Below the pieces are notes generated by a model, which saw nothing but the letters and a program-made list of their open reading frames with translations, had not been told where the DNA came from and did no database searches. A DNA stretch of 64,000 bases from Thermaerobacillus caldiproteolyticus (GTDB taxonomy: Bacteria; Bacillota; Bacilli; Bacillales; Anoxybacillaceae), in NCBI RefSeq assembly GCF_013761245.1, contig NZ_JACDUT010000005.1, positions 216,169 through 280,168 on the forward strand. Direction: 5' to 3'. The position numbers and the translations under genes were made by a program. Positions within the stretch are counted from its first letter, which is position 1, and every line of letters starts with the position of its first letter. This document shows, one piece after another, positions 17,668-26,899 of this stretch.

Positions 17668-18915
17668 CGCATGTTATTCATATCATTGTACATAATCTTG
17701 ATATATAAGAAGTTTTTATCCCTAGGTTGAAGGTTCATTACCCGTGATGATAGTTGTTGTTCAACTGCACTAAGAACTACATAGGTATGAGCTAAGAAAA
17801 TTACTTCTAACGCAGTTTCACACCCATGGAGATATTTATCGAACGAATGGAAGTCATCGAAACGGATCCGTTCCAATAATACTGTTTCGACGTTTTTGTT
17901 TCCGACGAACTCAATTGTTGTAGTCATTGGCTATTTTTGCGTGAGGGAGTCCATCATGGCACCACGCAGTTTGGTTTGAGATATCCCCAACGTGTAAGGA
18001 TGAGGCAGTGGCTCCATGATTTCTTCTGCCACCATGACATTGTGATACGAAGCCGGCGCGATGATATTATTCATTATCGGCCTTGCTGGTGAGCCGAATC
18101 TGCACTTTCAATCCATACAGCTTGTCGACAAAGTCGACAAGCTGAGTCCTTCGCATCCAGCGAATCTTGCATAGGTAAGTCTCTGATTCTAATCAATTTG
18201 TAATCTGCTATGTCTCCAAACGCAATCCTCGTTGTGGCTCCTTCATTAGATTTTCAAAGTATACTGCTTTTGTAATATGGTCTGTCCGCATAACGATAAA
18301 ATTCTTTAATAAAACCGCGGTACGTACAAATGGGTATTCTCTGTCATTGCTATCAGTACGGTTTCATTGAACGGTTTAATTCCAATGATAATAGGTTCTG
18401 TGATGAGAGGTATTTCTTCTTTACGAATCAAATACAGAAAACTATCTGCACTTGTAGGAATCCCATACTGCTTAGAAACTTTATTAGCAGTCTCTGTACT
18501 TAGGGAAAGGCAAGATGTTGGAGAAAGGTGGTCAAGCGATGGGGACGTCTAGCATAAGGAGACCACCAATCTGAAAATCGCTCCGTAAAAATACGTTGTG
18601 AACGTGCAGAATGATCACAAAAGAATTTCCTTACACGTACATGCAAAAAAACTTGTAACGATAAAATAGTTATATTCTGAATCACACGCCAGTATCGACT
18701 GTGAACAAGAGAAGAAGGCATGTCACATGATGAACAAAGATTAGATTTTTGTTGAGATTGGATATACAACTTTACGCACGAATAGTTAACAGAATAAAAC
18801 AGCAACTTCCAATCCTTATAGAATGTTTGCAGTTCCAAAATAAAACCTCCCATGGTAATAGTTTATTACTATAATGACCACGAGAGGTGTTCACCAAAAT
18901 TGGGGGAGAATCATT
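17668..18915 (-). pseudogene. Decayed ISL3-family transposase and unresolved relic sequence
   Basis: Read on the minus strand from 18853, the N-terminal zinc-finger and helix-turn-helix part of an ISL3 transposase is recognisable: LVHSRYWRVIQNI, HVRVRKFFCDHSARSQRIFTE and SPYARRPHRLTTFLQ. It continues after a frameshift with a KVSKQYGIPTSADSFL segment near 18440-18490, and then degenerates. At 18891-18911 the sequence TTCACCAAAATTGGGGGAGAA looks like a worn ISL3 terminal repeat. The part from 17668 to about 18300 also lacks an intact frame; a 91-codon fragment at 17652-17927 has no family I recognise. No functional protein is made. Confidence 0.6.
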
Positions 18916-19007
18916 TTATTATCGCTGATTACATAATAATTTAATTTCATAAATTGAAGGGGATTTTTATTTGATTCGTAACTACATTTAAAGAACAATT
19001 TTTTATT

Positions 19008-19955
19008 CTACTTATATAAAAAATTCTTTATAGCTTTTTTATTTTGCTCTATATCTATATCTAGTACAGCACCAATTTGGGGATATGTTACATTTTCAAA
19101 GGATCCGTCTATAGGAATTCTAAAGAAGTCAATATTTTTTGTATTACTGGAAAGAAATGAAGTCAGTATCGATAAAACTTCTTTATATTCCATGTTTGTT
19201 AGTATATAAGGCTGTATTGTACCTATTACACCTGGTAATTTTACTATCCCTTTAATACTAATAAATTCATCGGCAATTTGTTTTAAAACTTCCTGCTGTC
19301 TCCGTACTCTGCCAAAGTCGCTTTCTGCGTCTTTTCTAAACCTTACATACCCTAGCAATTCTTTTCCATGAAGTTTTTGAACACCCGGATGTAGTGTAAC
19401 TCCTATTCCTTTAGACATTTCTTTTTCTACATTAATTTCAATTCCCTCAGGGAAAGCCTTATCTATTGCTTTAGTAAATCCCTTAAAATCAACTAATACA
19501 AAATATTCAACATCAATTCCAAAGTTTTCCTTTATCGTTTTTCTAAGTAGCTCAGGTCCTCCATAAGCATGAGCTGCGTTAATTTTATCTTTTCCATGTC
19601 CTGGTATAGAAACATATGAATCCCGCATAATAGATGCGATCTTAAACTTTTTTGCCTCTGGGTCATATTGAGCTATCATAATAGTATCCGCACGAGATTT
19701 CTCTTCTCCTCTTGCATCGATACCAAATAATAAAATATTTATTTTTTTTGATTTATCTTTTACTCCCTTAAATTCAATATTTTCATGTTGTAAAGATGAA
19801 CTATTTCGAGAGTTTTTTAGACTTTGTTGGTATTCAACGAAAATATATAATAGTATTCCTAAAAATAATAAAACTAAAATCAAAAAGAATATTAATAGTT
19901 TTTTTCTTTTGCGTTTTTTTAATCTATTAGCATGTCTTTTATTCTTCATATTCAA
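19008..19955 (-). CDS. LytR-CpsA-Psr (LCP) family cell-wall glycopolymer ligase
   Basis: This 315-residue protein probably attaches teichoic acid or another glycopolymer from its lipid carrier to peptidoglycan. It has a very basic cytoplasmic N-terminus (KNKRHANRLKKRKRKK), one membrane helix (about 20-42), and an extracellular LCP domain (about 65-290) with [56 protein letters not shown]-type motifs whose Arg and Asp residues bind the polyprenyl phosphate. Size matches TagU (LytR) of Bacillus. It stands alone between the ISL3 relic and a gene-poor stretch. Start ATG 19955 is supported by the hydrophobic segment that follows; the site GAGAGGGTTG lies upstream. Confidence 0.93.
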   Translation of the reverse strand: MNMKNKRHANRLKKRKRKKLLIFFLILVLLFLGILLYIFVEYQQSLKNSRNSSSLQHENIEFKGVKDKSKKINILLFGIDARGEEKSRADTIMIAQYDPEAKKFKIASIMRDSYVSIPGHGKDKINAAHAYGGPELLRKTIKENFGIDVEYFVLVDFKGFTKAIDKAFPEGIEINVEKEMSKGIGVTLHPGVQKLHGKELLGYVRFRKDAESDFGRVRRQQEVLKQIADEFISIKGIVKLPGVIGTIQPYILTNMEYKEVLSILTSFLSSNTKNIDFFRIPIDGSFENVTYPQIGAVLDIDIEQNKKAIKNFLYK

Positions 19956-20440
19956 CGCAACCCTCTCTATGATCGATCATGTTAATGAAACTAAGAATAA
20001 ATTATCAGATTATATAGAAGAAAACAATCAAAACTAGGAGAAAAGTTAACGTATGAACGTGTTGGAAAACACAGAATGAATGCATATTCATCCTCTTGAG
20101 AGTTATCAAAACAAGCTGCCAAGAGGTAGACATTATTATGATTTCTAATTGGTTATTTATATGGTCTAACGAAAAGAAGCTTATTTGGATATATCGATTC
20201 ACTATCGTTATCCGAATCAAAGTATGTGATAGGGAGGTATTCAATTCCAAAAATTTCTAATTGGCTTCAAAGTTTATTTCGAATAATGGCTACTGATTTG
20301 CTGTTGTAGTAAAGGGGTACCAGTAATATTTCTTTGATTGGACAAATGCTTGTAAGGATGGTTGCAAAATGAAACAACAAAATCATCTAAGAGGGGACTT
20401 TTTATTTGTCGAAAGCGCTATACAAAAAGGGATGTTTGGT
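19956..20440. other. Gene-poor stretch
   Basis: About 480 bases lie between the divergent LCP and lipoprotein genes. A short frame near 19975-20035 reads HVNETKNKLSDYIEENNQN but breaks immediately, suggesting a relic. A TATAAT at 20448-20453 could be the -10 of the lipoprotein gene; no good -35 accompanies it. Confidence 0.4.
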
Positions 20441-20482
20441 GTATAGATATAATTGGTATATGTATATGCTGGAGGGATAGTA

Positions 20483-20896
20483 ATGAAAAAATGGTGGTTG
20501 TTGGTTATTAGTGCAATCATTTTTGCAGCTATTACCGGGTGTAGTGGAGGAGAAACAACTAAGGAAGAAAAGAAAGAGAATAAGCCTGCTGCAAGTCAAT
20601 CTTCGGAAGAGAAAAAAACTTTTGCGGTTAATATAGACGCGACAGGACAATTAAATGAATATTTGGATACTAATTTTAGTATGACAACTTGGTATCCACA
20701 CATTAAGGTTGTAGAAATTGAGGAAAATAAAGCTGTTGTACATATTGATACAAACGATCAAGAGATTGCCAAAAAAATCGCTATGAGTATTTGGGGATGG
20801 ACCAACGCTCATAATAACAAGTTGAAACTGGATGTTGTCGAGTTATTAGATCCAGAAGGTCAAACTGTATTCATTGAGGAAAACCCATTAAAATAA
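20483..20896 (+). CDS. Small lipoprotein of unknown function
   Basis: This is a 137-residue secreted lipoprotein. A signal peptide (MKKWWLLVISAIIFAAITGC) ends in the lipobox ITGC, a charged Lys/Glu linker follows, and the mature domain is about 95 residues (from FAVNIDATGQLNEYLD to the end) with a single compact alpha/beta look. ATG 20483 is preferred to TTG 20453 because the signal peptide starts there and GGAGGG precedes it. I do not recognise the family. It is a single gene ended by the hairpin at 20895. Confidence 0.8.
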   Translation: MKKWWLLVISAIIFAAITGCSGGETTKEEKKENKPAASQSSEEKKTFAVNIDATGQLNEYLDTNFSMTTWYPHIKVVEIEENKAVVHIDTNDQEIAKKIAMSIWGWTNAHNNKLKLDVVELLDPEGQTVFIEENPLK

Positions 20897-20922
20897 TCCT
20901 GCTCAAATGAGCAGGATTATTC
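20895..20922 (+). terminator. Hairpin at the lipoprotein stop codon
   Basis: A perfect 10-base stem AATCCTGCTC / GAGCAGGATT (20895-20904 and 20909-20918) has a 4-base loop. Only ATT follows rather than a T-run, so it is a moderate terminator. Confidence 0.65.
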
Positions 20923-21600
20923 GCTTCGAATAAGATGAAAAGATTACGGGGCTGAATCTAGTAGCATCTTTGTAAATTTAATAATTTCTAGCATTTACAG
21001 GGAATATTCTTAAAAAAGCGGTTATATCACGACTTTTCAGACATTCCCTTTTTCGAAGAGGTGATTCATCGGCTGTGTACATCTGCTAGGTCTATGATTA
21101 AAAAATACCCCGACTGTTAGAGTATACTGTTTTTTCTAAAAGAATTCGGAGCGATTCAGTTGTACTAATAACTGCTGCCGAGTTTTGATTGCTCTTATCT
21201 CCCGTACAGTTTATCAAAAGGGGCTAAGCCTATAGTTGTCGGGAATATCGTTTTTATTCTATTTATTAGTTTTTGTGGTAATTTATTTAATTTAAACATC
21301 TAGGACGACACTATCTTTTTGTGAGCAGCCTTGATGATCAATTTTTGGTTCTTAATGTCTGTCAACTTTATCACTTATGCATTGAGAATTACTCTAGGAG
21401 CATAAACGGATTTTTAAGCCTTCAATCTAATCCTCTCATGTGATCCGCATCTGGGAGTGTTACGAACTTGGGCGCAGTGCTAGTTCCAGTGAAATAGTGT
21501 TTTTAGTTAATACCCTCATATTTTTCTCTTCCTCTTGATGCGTGTTCCTTGATGCATGTTCCGGATCGATTATACAATTACTTACATGGAAACAAAAGTA
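20923..21600. other. Gene-poor stretch before abrB
   Basis: About 680 bases have no credible open frame. Short coding-like pieces change frame at once. It may be old element debris; I see nothing specific. Confidence 0.4.
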
Positions 21601-21624
21601 GAAAATGACATTGGAGGTGTACGA

Positions 21625-21900
21625 ATGAAATCTACAGGTATTGTTCGCAAAGTGGATGAATTAGGTCGCATTGTTATTCCTATGGAGTTACGTCGTACAC
21701 TCAATATTAATATTAAAGACCCAATAGAAATCTTTTTAGACGGAGACTGTATTATCTTACAAAAATATAAGCCAGACATGACCTGCATGGTTACAGGTAA
21801 AGTGTCTGACGACAACTTGAAGCTTGCTGGCGGTAAAATCATTTTAAGTCGTGAAGGTGCGGAGCAACTCATGAAAGAGATTGAAAGTTTATTGCAATAA
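21625..21900 (+). CDS. abrB: AbrB-family transition-state regulator
   Basis: This 91-residue DNA-binding protein has an N-terminal swapped-hairpin domain (1-50: MKSTGIVRKVDELGRIVIP, then ELRRTL and DPIEIFLDGD) and the C-terminal multimerisation domain (54-91) typical of AbrB and Abh. AbrB represses post-exponential genes in growing Bacillus; Abh is a close paralogue that cannot be separated with certainty by eye. ATG 21625 is chosen over the longer in-frame start because GGAGG lies at 21613-21617 and the conserved N-terminus begins exactly there. It is monocistronic with a strong terminator. Confidence 0.9.
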   Translation: MKSTGIVRKVDELGRIVIPMELRRTLNINIKDPIEIFLDGDCIILQKYKPDMTCMVTGKVSDDNLKLAGGKIILSREGAEQLMKEIESLLQ

Positions 21901-21901
21901 A

Positions 21902-21930
21902 TCCCTGCCGATTGGCAGGGACTTTTTTAT
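21902..21930 (+). terminator. Rho-independent terminator of abrB
   Basis: The stem TCCCTGCC / GGCAGGGA (21902-21909 and 21914-21921) with loop GATT is followed by CTTTTTT. Confidence 0.92.
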
Positions 21931-22024
21931 TGGCTATTTTCGAAAAGATTGTTGCTAAATAAAAGGAAAAAAGCGGTCTGATTTTAAATCATATACTATA
22001 TTAGTGAAAAAGGGGGAGAAACTT

Positions 22025-22219
22025 ATGAATAAATATCAAAAAATTTCTGTTGGTATAATGATTGGTTTTCCAATATTTTTCTTAGCAGTGAGCCTGTTTA
22101 CTGGAAAATGGGGGTTCTTTCTTTGGAGTTTAGCACCAAGTTTTATCAGCGGTATGGCAGGATTTTTTGCTTCTAAAAATGCAAATAGAACATCTACAAT
22201 TAACAATGACAAACAATAA
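22025..22219 (+). CDS. Small two-helix membrane protein
   Basis: This 64-residue protein has two predicted membrane helices (about 7-27 and 30-48, GFFLWSLAPSFISG in the second) and a polar C-terminus. ATG 22025 is preceded by AGGGGGAG at good spacing; GTG 22004 is a weaker in-frame alternative. It is monocistronic. No family recognised; Bacillus genomes hold many such proteins. Confidence 0.65.
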   Translation: MNKYQKISVGIMIGFPIFFLAVSLFTGKWGFFLWSLAPSFISGMAGFFASKNANRTSTINNDKQ

Positions 22220-22229
22220 CAGAGTTTAT

Positions 22230-22259
22230 CAGAACGCTGTAAAGAAGGTGTTCTTTTTT
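22230..22259 (+). terminator. Terminator after the small membrane protein
   Basis: The stem AGAACGC / GGTGTTCT (one G-T pair) is directly followed by a run of six T. Confidence 0.7.
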
Positions 22260-22587
22260 ATGTTGATCTTCTAATGTGTTTCAACAGTAGTAAAGCTTAA
22301 ACATTGAGCTGAACAGCATTTCTTTCACTTTTTATTGGAATAGCAGCTTTTCATTCAAACATCTTCTCAAAGACAAATGTTCCTTCAAGAAAATGCTCCT
22401 GAAATATTCCTTTTTTCAGAGAGTTTTTTACATCATTCGACATTTTTTTAAAGGTGACTGTGATATTTTGTAAATAAAAAAGAATTAAGGTGTGGAGGAA
22501 GGACAGGTGAAAGCTGGATATTTACCGGCTTACATTTAATGAAGAATGTCAATTCATTTGTGTAAAGCGGTTATGAAAGGAGGAAGC

Positions 22588-23607
22588 ATGTTGATTCGGC
22601 CAAAACGGTTACAGCGTGGAGATACGATTGGCATCGTTTCTCCTTCGTCTGGAATTGCGGCATTATGTCCGCGAAGGTTGGAGCGAGGAATGGAAGAGCT
22701 AAAACGATTAGGTTTTAAGGTTATGATCGGAAAGAATGCCCGAAAACGTCATGAGTACATGGCGGGAACGGTGGAGGAGCGAATCGAAGATCTTCATGAG
22801 ATGTTTGCCAATCCTGAGGTCACGGCCATCATTGCGACGATTGGTGGAACATGCTCTCATCAATTATTAGAGGATTTAGATTATCACCTTATTAAACATC
22901 ATCCAAAAATATTTATGGGCTACAGTGACATTACTGCGCTTCATTTAGCAATTTATAAGCAAACGGGGCTTGTTACGTTTTTAGGACCGGCGATTTTGCC
23001 ACAGTTTGGCGAATACGGAGGATTGCTTGATTATACGAAAACATATTTCGAAGATGTACTAATGCAGGGGAAAGCAGTGGAAATAAAAAATTCAGATATG
23101 TGGGTTTTTGAGCGGCTGCGCTGGGACCAAGAAGATGATCGAAAACGAACGTCCTTACCCAATAAAGGAATGAGAGTGTTAAAGCCGGGGCATGTCAGGG
23201 GTAACATCATTGCTGGAAATATGGGAGTCTTACTTTTACTGGCGGGTACGCCGTATTTCCCAAATGTGGACGGTGCCATCCTTTGTATTGAGGATGATGA
23301 AGAAGAAACGCCGGCTTCGATTGATCGCTATTTGACGCAAATGCGGCAAATGGGTATTTTTGAACGAATTCAAGGGCTTGTGATCGGAAGATTTCATCCG
23401 TTAGTTGGATTCAAAGAAGATCAATCCCTTTTGGAGGAGATCTTGCTGCGCTCGACGCGCGGTTATGATTTTCCGATTGTTTATCATGCTGATTTTGGCC
23501 ATACCGATCCAATGGCTATTTTACCAAACGGAATCAACGCAGAACTCAAGGCAAGTAAAGAAGGAGAGATCACCTTCCGATTTCTCGAGGCGGCAGTGGA
23601 TGAATAA
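22588..23607 (+). CDS. LD-carboxypeptidase / MccF-like S66 family serine peptidase
   Basis: This 339-residue cytoplasmic peptidase recycles tetrapeptides from murein by removing the terminal D-Ala, or, in MccF relatives, cleaves aminoacyl nucleotides. The S66 Ser-Glu-His triad is visible: Ser in FMGYSDIT, Glu in ILCIEDDEEE, His in YHADFGHTDP. Another family motif, GTCSHQLLEDLDY, precedes it. ATG 22588 has AAAGGAGG at 22577-22584. The 370 bases upstream contain no gene. The histidine phosphatase gene follows after 27 bases, so the two are probably co-transcribed. Confidence 0.9.
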   Translation: MLIRPKRLQRGDTIGIVSPSSGIAALCPRRLERGMEELKRLGFKVMIGKNARKRHEYMAGTVEERIEDLHEMFANPEVTAIIATIGGTCSHQLLEDLDYHLIKHHPKIFMGYSDITALHLAIYKQTGLVTFLGPAILPQFGEYGGLLDYTKTYFEDVLMQGKAVEIKNSDMWVFERLRWDQEDDRKRTSLPNKGMRVLKPGHVRGNIIAGNMGVLLLLAGTPYFPNVDGAILCIEDDEEETPASIDRYLTQMRQMGIFERIQGLVIGRFHPLVGFKEDQSLLEEILLRSTRGYDFPIVYHADFGHTDPMAILPNGINAELKASKEGEITFRFLEAAVDE

Positions 23608-23634
23608 ACAAATAAACAGAATGGAGGAGAAATA

Positions 23635-24270
23635 ATGCTTACATTATATTTTACAAGACATGGGGAAACGGAATGGAATATAGAAAAGCGGATGCAAGGA
23701 TGGCAAGATTCGCCGTTAACCGAAAAAGGAAAAAAGGATGCGATTATGCTTGGCAAACGGCTAGAATCTATTGAATTTGCAGGGATTTATACAAGCACAA
23801 GCGGGCGTGCTGTGAAAACCGCACAACTCATTCGGGGAGAACGCCTTATTCCCATTTATCAAGATGAACATTTGCGGGAAATTTATCTTGGTGACTGGGA
23901 AGGGAAAACGCATGAGGAAATTATGCAGTTCGATCCCATCGCTTTTGATCACTTTTGGAATCAGCCGCATTTATACTCGCCAAAGCGCGGAGAACGTTTT
24001 ATTGACGTGCAAAACCGAGCGTTTGCAGCGATACAACGAATCATTGAACATCATCAGTCAGGAAACGTCTTGATTGTCACACATGCAGTCGTGCTAAAAT
24101 CGTTAATTGCCCGTCTGAAAAACTTGCCGCTTGAACAATTATGGGCACCTCCATTTATACATGGAACAAGTGTAACGATTGTTCAAGTGGATCATGATAC
24201 GTTTACATTTGTCGTGGAAGGAGATGTGTCTCACTTAGAAATGGATATGGGAGTAGTGAAGAAGAAATAG
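23635..24270 (+). CDS. Histidine phosphatase family protein (phosphoglycerate mutase-like)
   Basis: This 211-residue phosphatase has the phosphohistidine signature FTRHGETEWN (catalytic His9), an early EIYLGDWEG segment with the acid/base Glu, and the second His in IVTHAVVLKSL. Length and motifs fit the broad-specificity PhoE/CobC-type phosphatases. The substrate cannot be deduced; it is linked to the LD-carboxypeptidase gene. GGAGG lies about 8 bases before ATG 23635. Confidence 0.9.
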   Translation: MLTLYFTRHGETEWNIEKRMQGWQDSPLTEKGKKDAIMLGKRLESIEFAGIYTSTSGRAVKTAQLIRGERLIPIYQDEHLREIYLGDWEGKTHEEIMQFDPIAFDHFWNQPHLYSPKRGERFIDVQNRAFAAIQRIIEHHQSGNVLIVTHAVVLKSLIARLKNLPLEQLWAPPFIHGTSVTIVQVDHDTFTFVVEGDVSHLEMDMGVVKKK

Positions 24271-24296
24271 ATTATATATTTATAGCTTGAAAAAAG

Positions 24297-24340
24297 AGAT
24301 AAACCGCTCTCCTTTTAGAGAAAAGAGAGCGGTTTTGCCT
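24297..24340. terminator. Bidirectional terminator between the phosphatase and feoB genes
   Basis: The stem AAACCGCTCTC / GAGAGCGGTTT (24301-24311 and 24326-24336) is flanked by A-rich sequence on the left and T on the right, so it can end transcripts arriving from both sides. Confidence 0.85.
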
Positions 24341-24380
24341 CTTGGTTTGAGTTTTTCTCTTGCAGAATGATGGTTTATGT

Positions 24381-25775
24381 TTAGATGAGTCCGAGCCACT
24401 GTATAATGTGTGTTGTTAAAAATGTCACCGCAATCGCAATTCCGGTCGGGAGAGCAAAAGCGATAAACGTCCATTTTTTGCTCTTCGTTTCTTTGTAAAT
24501 GTTGATTAATGTCGTGCCGCAAGGATAGTGAAGCAAGGAGAATAGCATCATATTCAATGCAGTTAGCCATGTCCAGCCATGATCGAGAAAAATTTGTTTC
24601 AGATCGTGAAGACTATCCACTTCGGTGAGTGCCCCTGTGGATAAATACCCCATTAACAAAATCGGCAACACGATTTCATTGGCAGGTAACCCTAAAATAA
24701 ATGCCATTAAAATATATCCATCGAGCCCAAGCTGATGTGCAAACGGGTCAAGCGAATGAGCGATATAGGCAAGCACGGTAGTATTGCCGATATGAATGTT
24801 CGCTAGTATCCATGTAAGAACACCAGCAGGAGCAGCAACGGCCACCGCTCGTTTTAATACATAAACGGATTTATCCAATGTCGCACGAACAATTGTATCC
24901 CATATTTTTGGGCGCCGATATGGCGGAAGTTCTAACGTATAGTGAGTCGGTACGCCGCGCAACGCCGTTTTGGATAACACCCATGAAACGGTAAGAGTAA
25001 CAACGATTCCAAATAACACCATCGCAACGACGACACCGGCTGTGACAAATGTTTTCCATCCGCCTGTATAACCGGCTGCCATGAATAAGGAAGCAAGCAA
25101 GATAAGCGTCGGCCATCTTCCATTACATGGAACGAAGTTATTGGTTAAAATCGCCAACATTCGTTCACGAGGAGATTCGATGATTCGTGTTGACATAATA
25201 GCCGCCGCATTACAGCCAAATCCCATCGCCATCGTCAACGATTGCTTTCCATGTGCTCCTGATTTTTTAAATAATCGATCCATATTAAAGGCAACACGAG
25301 GAAGATATCCATAGTTTTCTAATAAAGCAAAGATTGGGAAGAAAATGGCCATCGGCGGCAACATGACGCTGACGACCCAAGCTGTTCCGCGATATAAGCC
25401 TAATACTAAAATACCATATAGCCAATCAGGTGCATGAAGTTTTTCAAACGCGAACGTTAAATATCCTTCGATCCATCCAAAGAAATTCGCTAACATCGAA
25501 GAAGGAATATTGGCTCCAGCAATCGTTAAGTAGATAACAACCGCTAACATAGCAAGCATAATCGGGAATCCCCATAGCTTGGAGGTCACAATGCGATCCA
25601 GCCGTTCTGTCTCATATTGCTTGCTTGGTTTTGTATATGTGACGGTTTCATTGCAAATCTCTTGTGAGGTTCGAAAGATCGCCGAGACAATTTGTTCTCT
25701 CGTATCTCCGTTTGATAATGTTTGGGCATATTTCATCAGATGATCAAACGGATTTGGCGGAACGGTTACTCGCAT
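24381..25775 (-). CDS. feoB: FeoB membrane half (Gate/nucleoside-recognition domains), separate gene
   Basis: This 464-residue polytopic membrane protein is the permease half of the ferrous iron transporter FeoB. It has two Gate-type modules with PPMAIFFPIFALLENYGYLPR, MAMGFGCNAAAIMSTRIIESPRER and LPANEIVLPILLMGYL (Cys and Asn/Glu residues typical of FeoB). In most bacteria this is fused behind the G domain; here it is a separate frame overlapping the GTPase gene by 32 bases. Its ATG at 25775 has its own strong site AAGGAGG (complement of 25786-25792), 10 bases upstream, so the split is encoded rather than a sequencing frameshift. The bidirectional terminator at 24301 ends the feo operon. Confidence 0.9.
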   Translation of the reverse strand: MRVTVPPNPFDHLMKYAQTLSNGDTREQIVSAIFRTSQEICNETVTYTKPSKQYETERLDRIVTSKLWGFPIMLAMLAVVIYLTIAGANIPSSMLANFFGWIEGYLTFAFEKLHAPDWLYGILVLGLYRGTAWVVSVMLPPMAIFFPIFALLENYGYLPRVAFNMDRLFKKSGAHGKQSLTMAMGFGCNAAAIMSTRIIESPRERMLAILTNNFVPCNGRWPTLILLASLFMAAGYTGGWKTFVTAGVVVAMVLFGIVVTLTVSWVLSKTALRGVPTHYTLELPPYRRPKIWDTIVRATLDKSVYVLKRAVAVAAPAGVLTWILANIHIGNTTVLAYIAHSLDPFAHQLGLDGYILMAFILGLPANEIVLPILLMGYLSTGALTEVDSLHDLKQIFLDHGWTWLTALNMMLFSLLHYPCGTTLINIYKETKSKKWTFIAFALPTGIAIAVTFLTTHIIQWLGLI

Positions 25776-26478
25776 ACCTAGCCACCTCCTTGAATGAATG
25801 GTGATTTTCTTGTTTTAAAGCATCAAGAAGGGATGTGTCGCCATCTAGCAAACGGAGCGCTATCCATCGAGCAGGATACTTGTCGCCAACGATTTCTTTA
25901 ACGAGAGGGAGAAGTTTTGCAATTTTTTCTTCGATCGAGCGACTATATGGAATGACAATTGGTTTTGTTTGGATTGCTCCACGAATCATAAGGTCAATGG
26001 TGTCGAGCAACTCGTCGATGCCTTCTTCATTGCGCGCAGAAATCGGCACAACAGGGACTCCTAATTTTTTCGCTAGTTTAGCAATGTCAATGCGGATGCC
26101 CTTCTTTTTTGCTTCGTCCATCAAATTGACACATACAATCACGCGATTGGTCATTTCTAGTACTTGGAGTGCCAAGTTTAAATTGCGCTCAAGCGCCGTT
26201 GCATCTAAAACAACAATGGTGACATCAGGCTTTTCAAAAATAATAAAGTCTCGCGCCACTTCTTCATCAGCCGAATTTGAATATAAGGAATACGTTCCCG
26301 GAAGGTCAATGATTTTATATTGTTTATCTTTATACGTAAAAAATCCTTCCGCATGAACAACCGTTTTTCCCGGCCAGTTTCCCGTATGTTGTCGCAATCC
26401 AGTTAACAAATTGAATAATGTGCTTTTTCCTGTATTCGGATTTCCTGCAAGCGCAATCGTATATTCATTCGTTGTCAT
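25744..26478 (-). CDS. feoB: FeoB small GTPase half
   Basis: This 244-residue protein is the G domain plus GDI-like helical spacer of FeoB. The motifs are G1 GNPNTGKST (12-20), G3 DLPGTY, and G4 NLMDEAKKKG with Asp in NLMD; SARNEEG forms G5. It powers or gates Fe2+ import with the separate membrane subunit encoded next. The start ATG 26478 (not the in-frame start at 26496) is preceded by GGGGAGAGG and overlaps the feoA stop by 14 bases. The reading frame ends at 25744 inside the next gene. See the split-FeoB finding. Confidence 0.92.
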   Translation of the reverse strand: MTTNEYTIALAGNPNTGKSTLFNLLTGLRQHTGNWPGKTVVHAEGFFTYKDKQYKIIDLPGTYSLYSNSADEEVARDFIIFEKPDVTIVVLDATALERNLNLALQVLEMTNRVIVCVNLMDEAKKKGIRIDIAKLAKKLGVPVVPISARNEEGIDELLDTIDLMIRGAIQTKPIVIPYSRSIEEKIAKLLPLVKEIVGDKYPARWIALRLLDGDTSLLDALKQENHHSFKEVARYASNRSAKSV

Positions 26479-26722
26479 CGCGTATCCTCTCCCCATAAAT
26501 ATTCGAACTTTCTTCTATTCGTAACGCAATCGTCGTATTGCTTACTTTATAAGCCGTCGGATCTCCTAACGGGCTTTTTTGCAGTACCGTCACTTCACAC
26601 CCCGGCACAAATCCTAAATCAAGCAATCTCCGTTTCATCGTTCCCTCTATATCCAGCTTCTCAATGCGAAAACGTTCTCCCGGTTCTGCCTCCGACAAAC
26701 GATCAAATTTTGTTGGAGCCAC
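26465..26722 (-). CDS. feoA: FeoA, SH3-like accessory protein of ferrous iron uptake
   Basis: This 85-residue FeoA domain protein is thought to bind and regulate FeoB. Family features are LDIEGTMKRRLLDLGFVPG and an adjoining beta-rich half ending TTIALRIEESSNIYGE. GTG 26722 is the start, with AAGGGGGAA about 10 bases upstream. First gene of the feoA-feoB(G)-feoB(M) operon, all three overlapping. Confidence 0.92.
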   Translation of the reverse strand: MAPTKFDRLSEAEPGERFRIEKLDIEGTMKRRLLDLGFVPGCEVTVLQKSPLGDPTAYKVSNTTIALRIEESSNIYGERIRDDNE

Positions 26723-26790
26723 AATAGTTTCCCCCTTATCAATAATTTGTACAAAGATTATAATTTTTCCCTAGGCCAAATTTTAATTTT

Positions 26791-26819
26791 ATCTTATTCA
26801 ATGAATGTCATTTTGTCAA
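26791..26819 (-). promoter_or_regulatory. Predicted sigma-A promoter of the feo operon
   Basis: On the minus strand TTGACA (complement of 26814-26819), a 17-base spacer and TAAGAT (complement of 26791-26796) lie about 70 bases before feoA. No clear Fur box overlaps it. Confidence 0.65.
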
Positions 26820-26899
26820 TTATTTTTTATGAAGTAAAAAACCTCCCTGATTCGCTAGTAAAGAACGTAAACGAAGGGGAGGTTTTTCTCTATATGTAC

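Noticed and set aside
24381..26496. FeoB as one gene broken by a frameshift
   Set aside because: The membrane part has its own ATG with a well-placed AAGGAGG, so two genes are more likely than a disrupted one.
26761..26830. Fur box at the feo promoter
   Set aside because: The region is A+T-rich and has partial matches only (ATTGAATGAATGTCATT); none reaches a credible 7-1-7 pattern.
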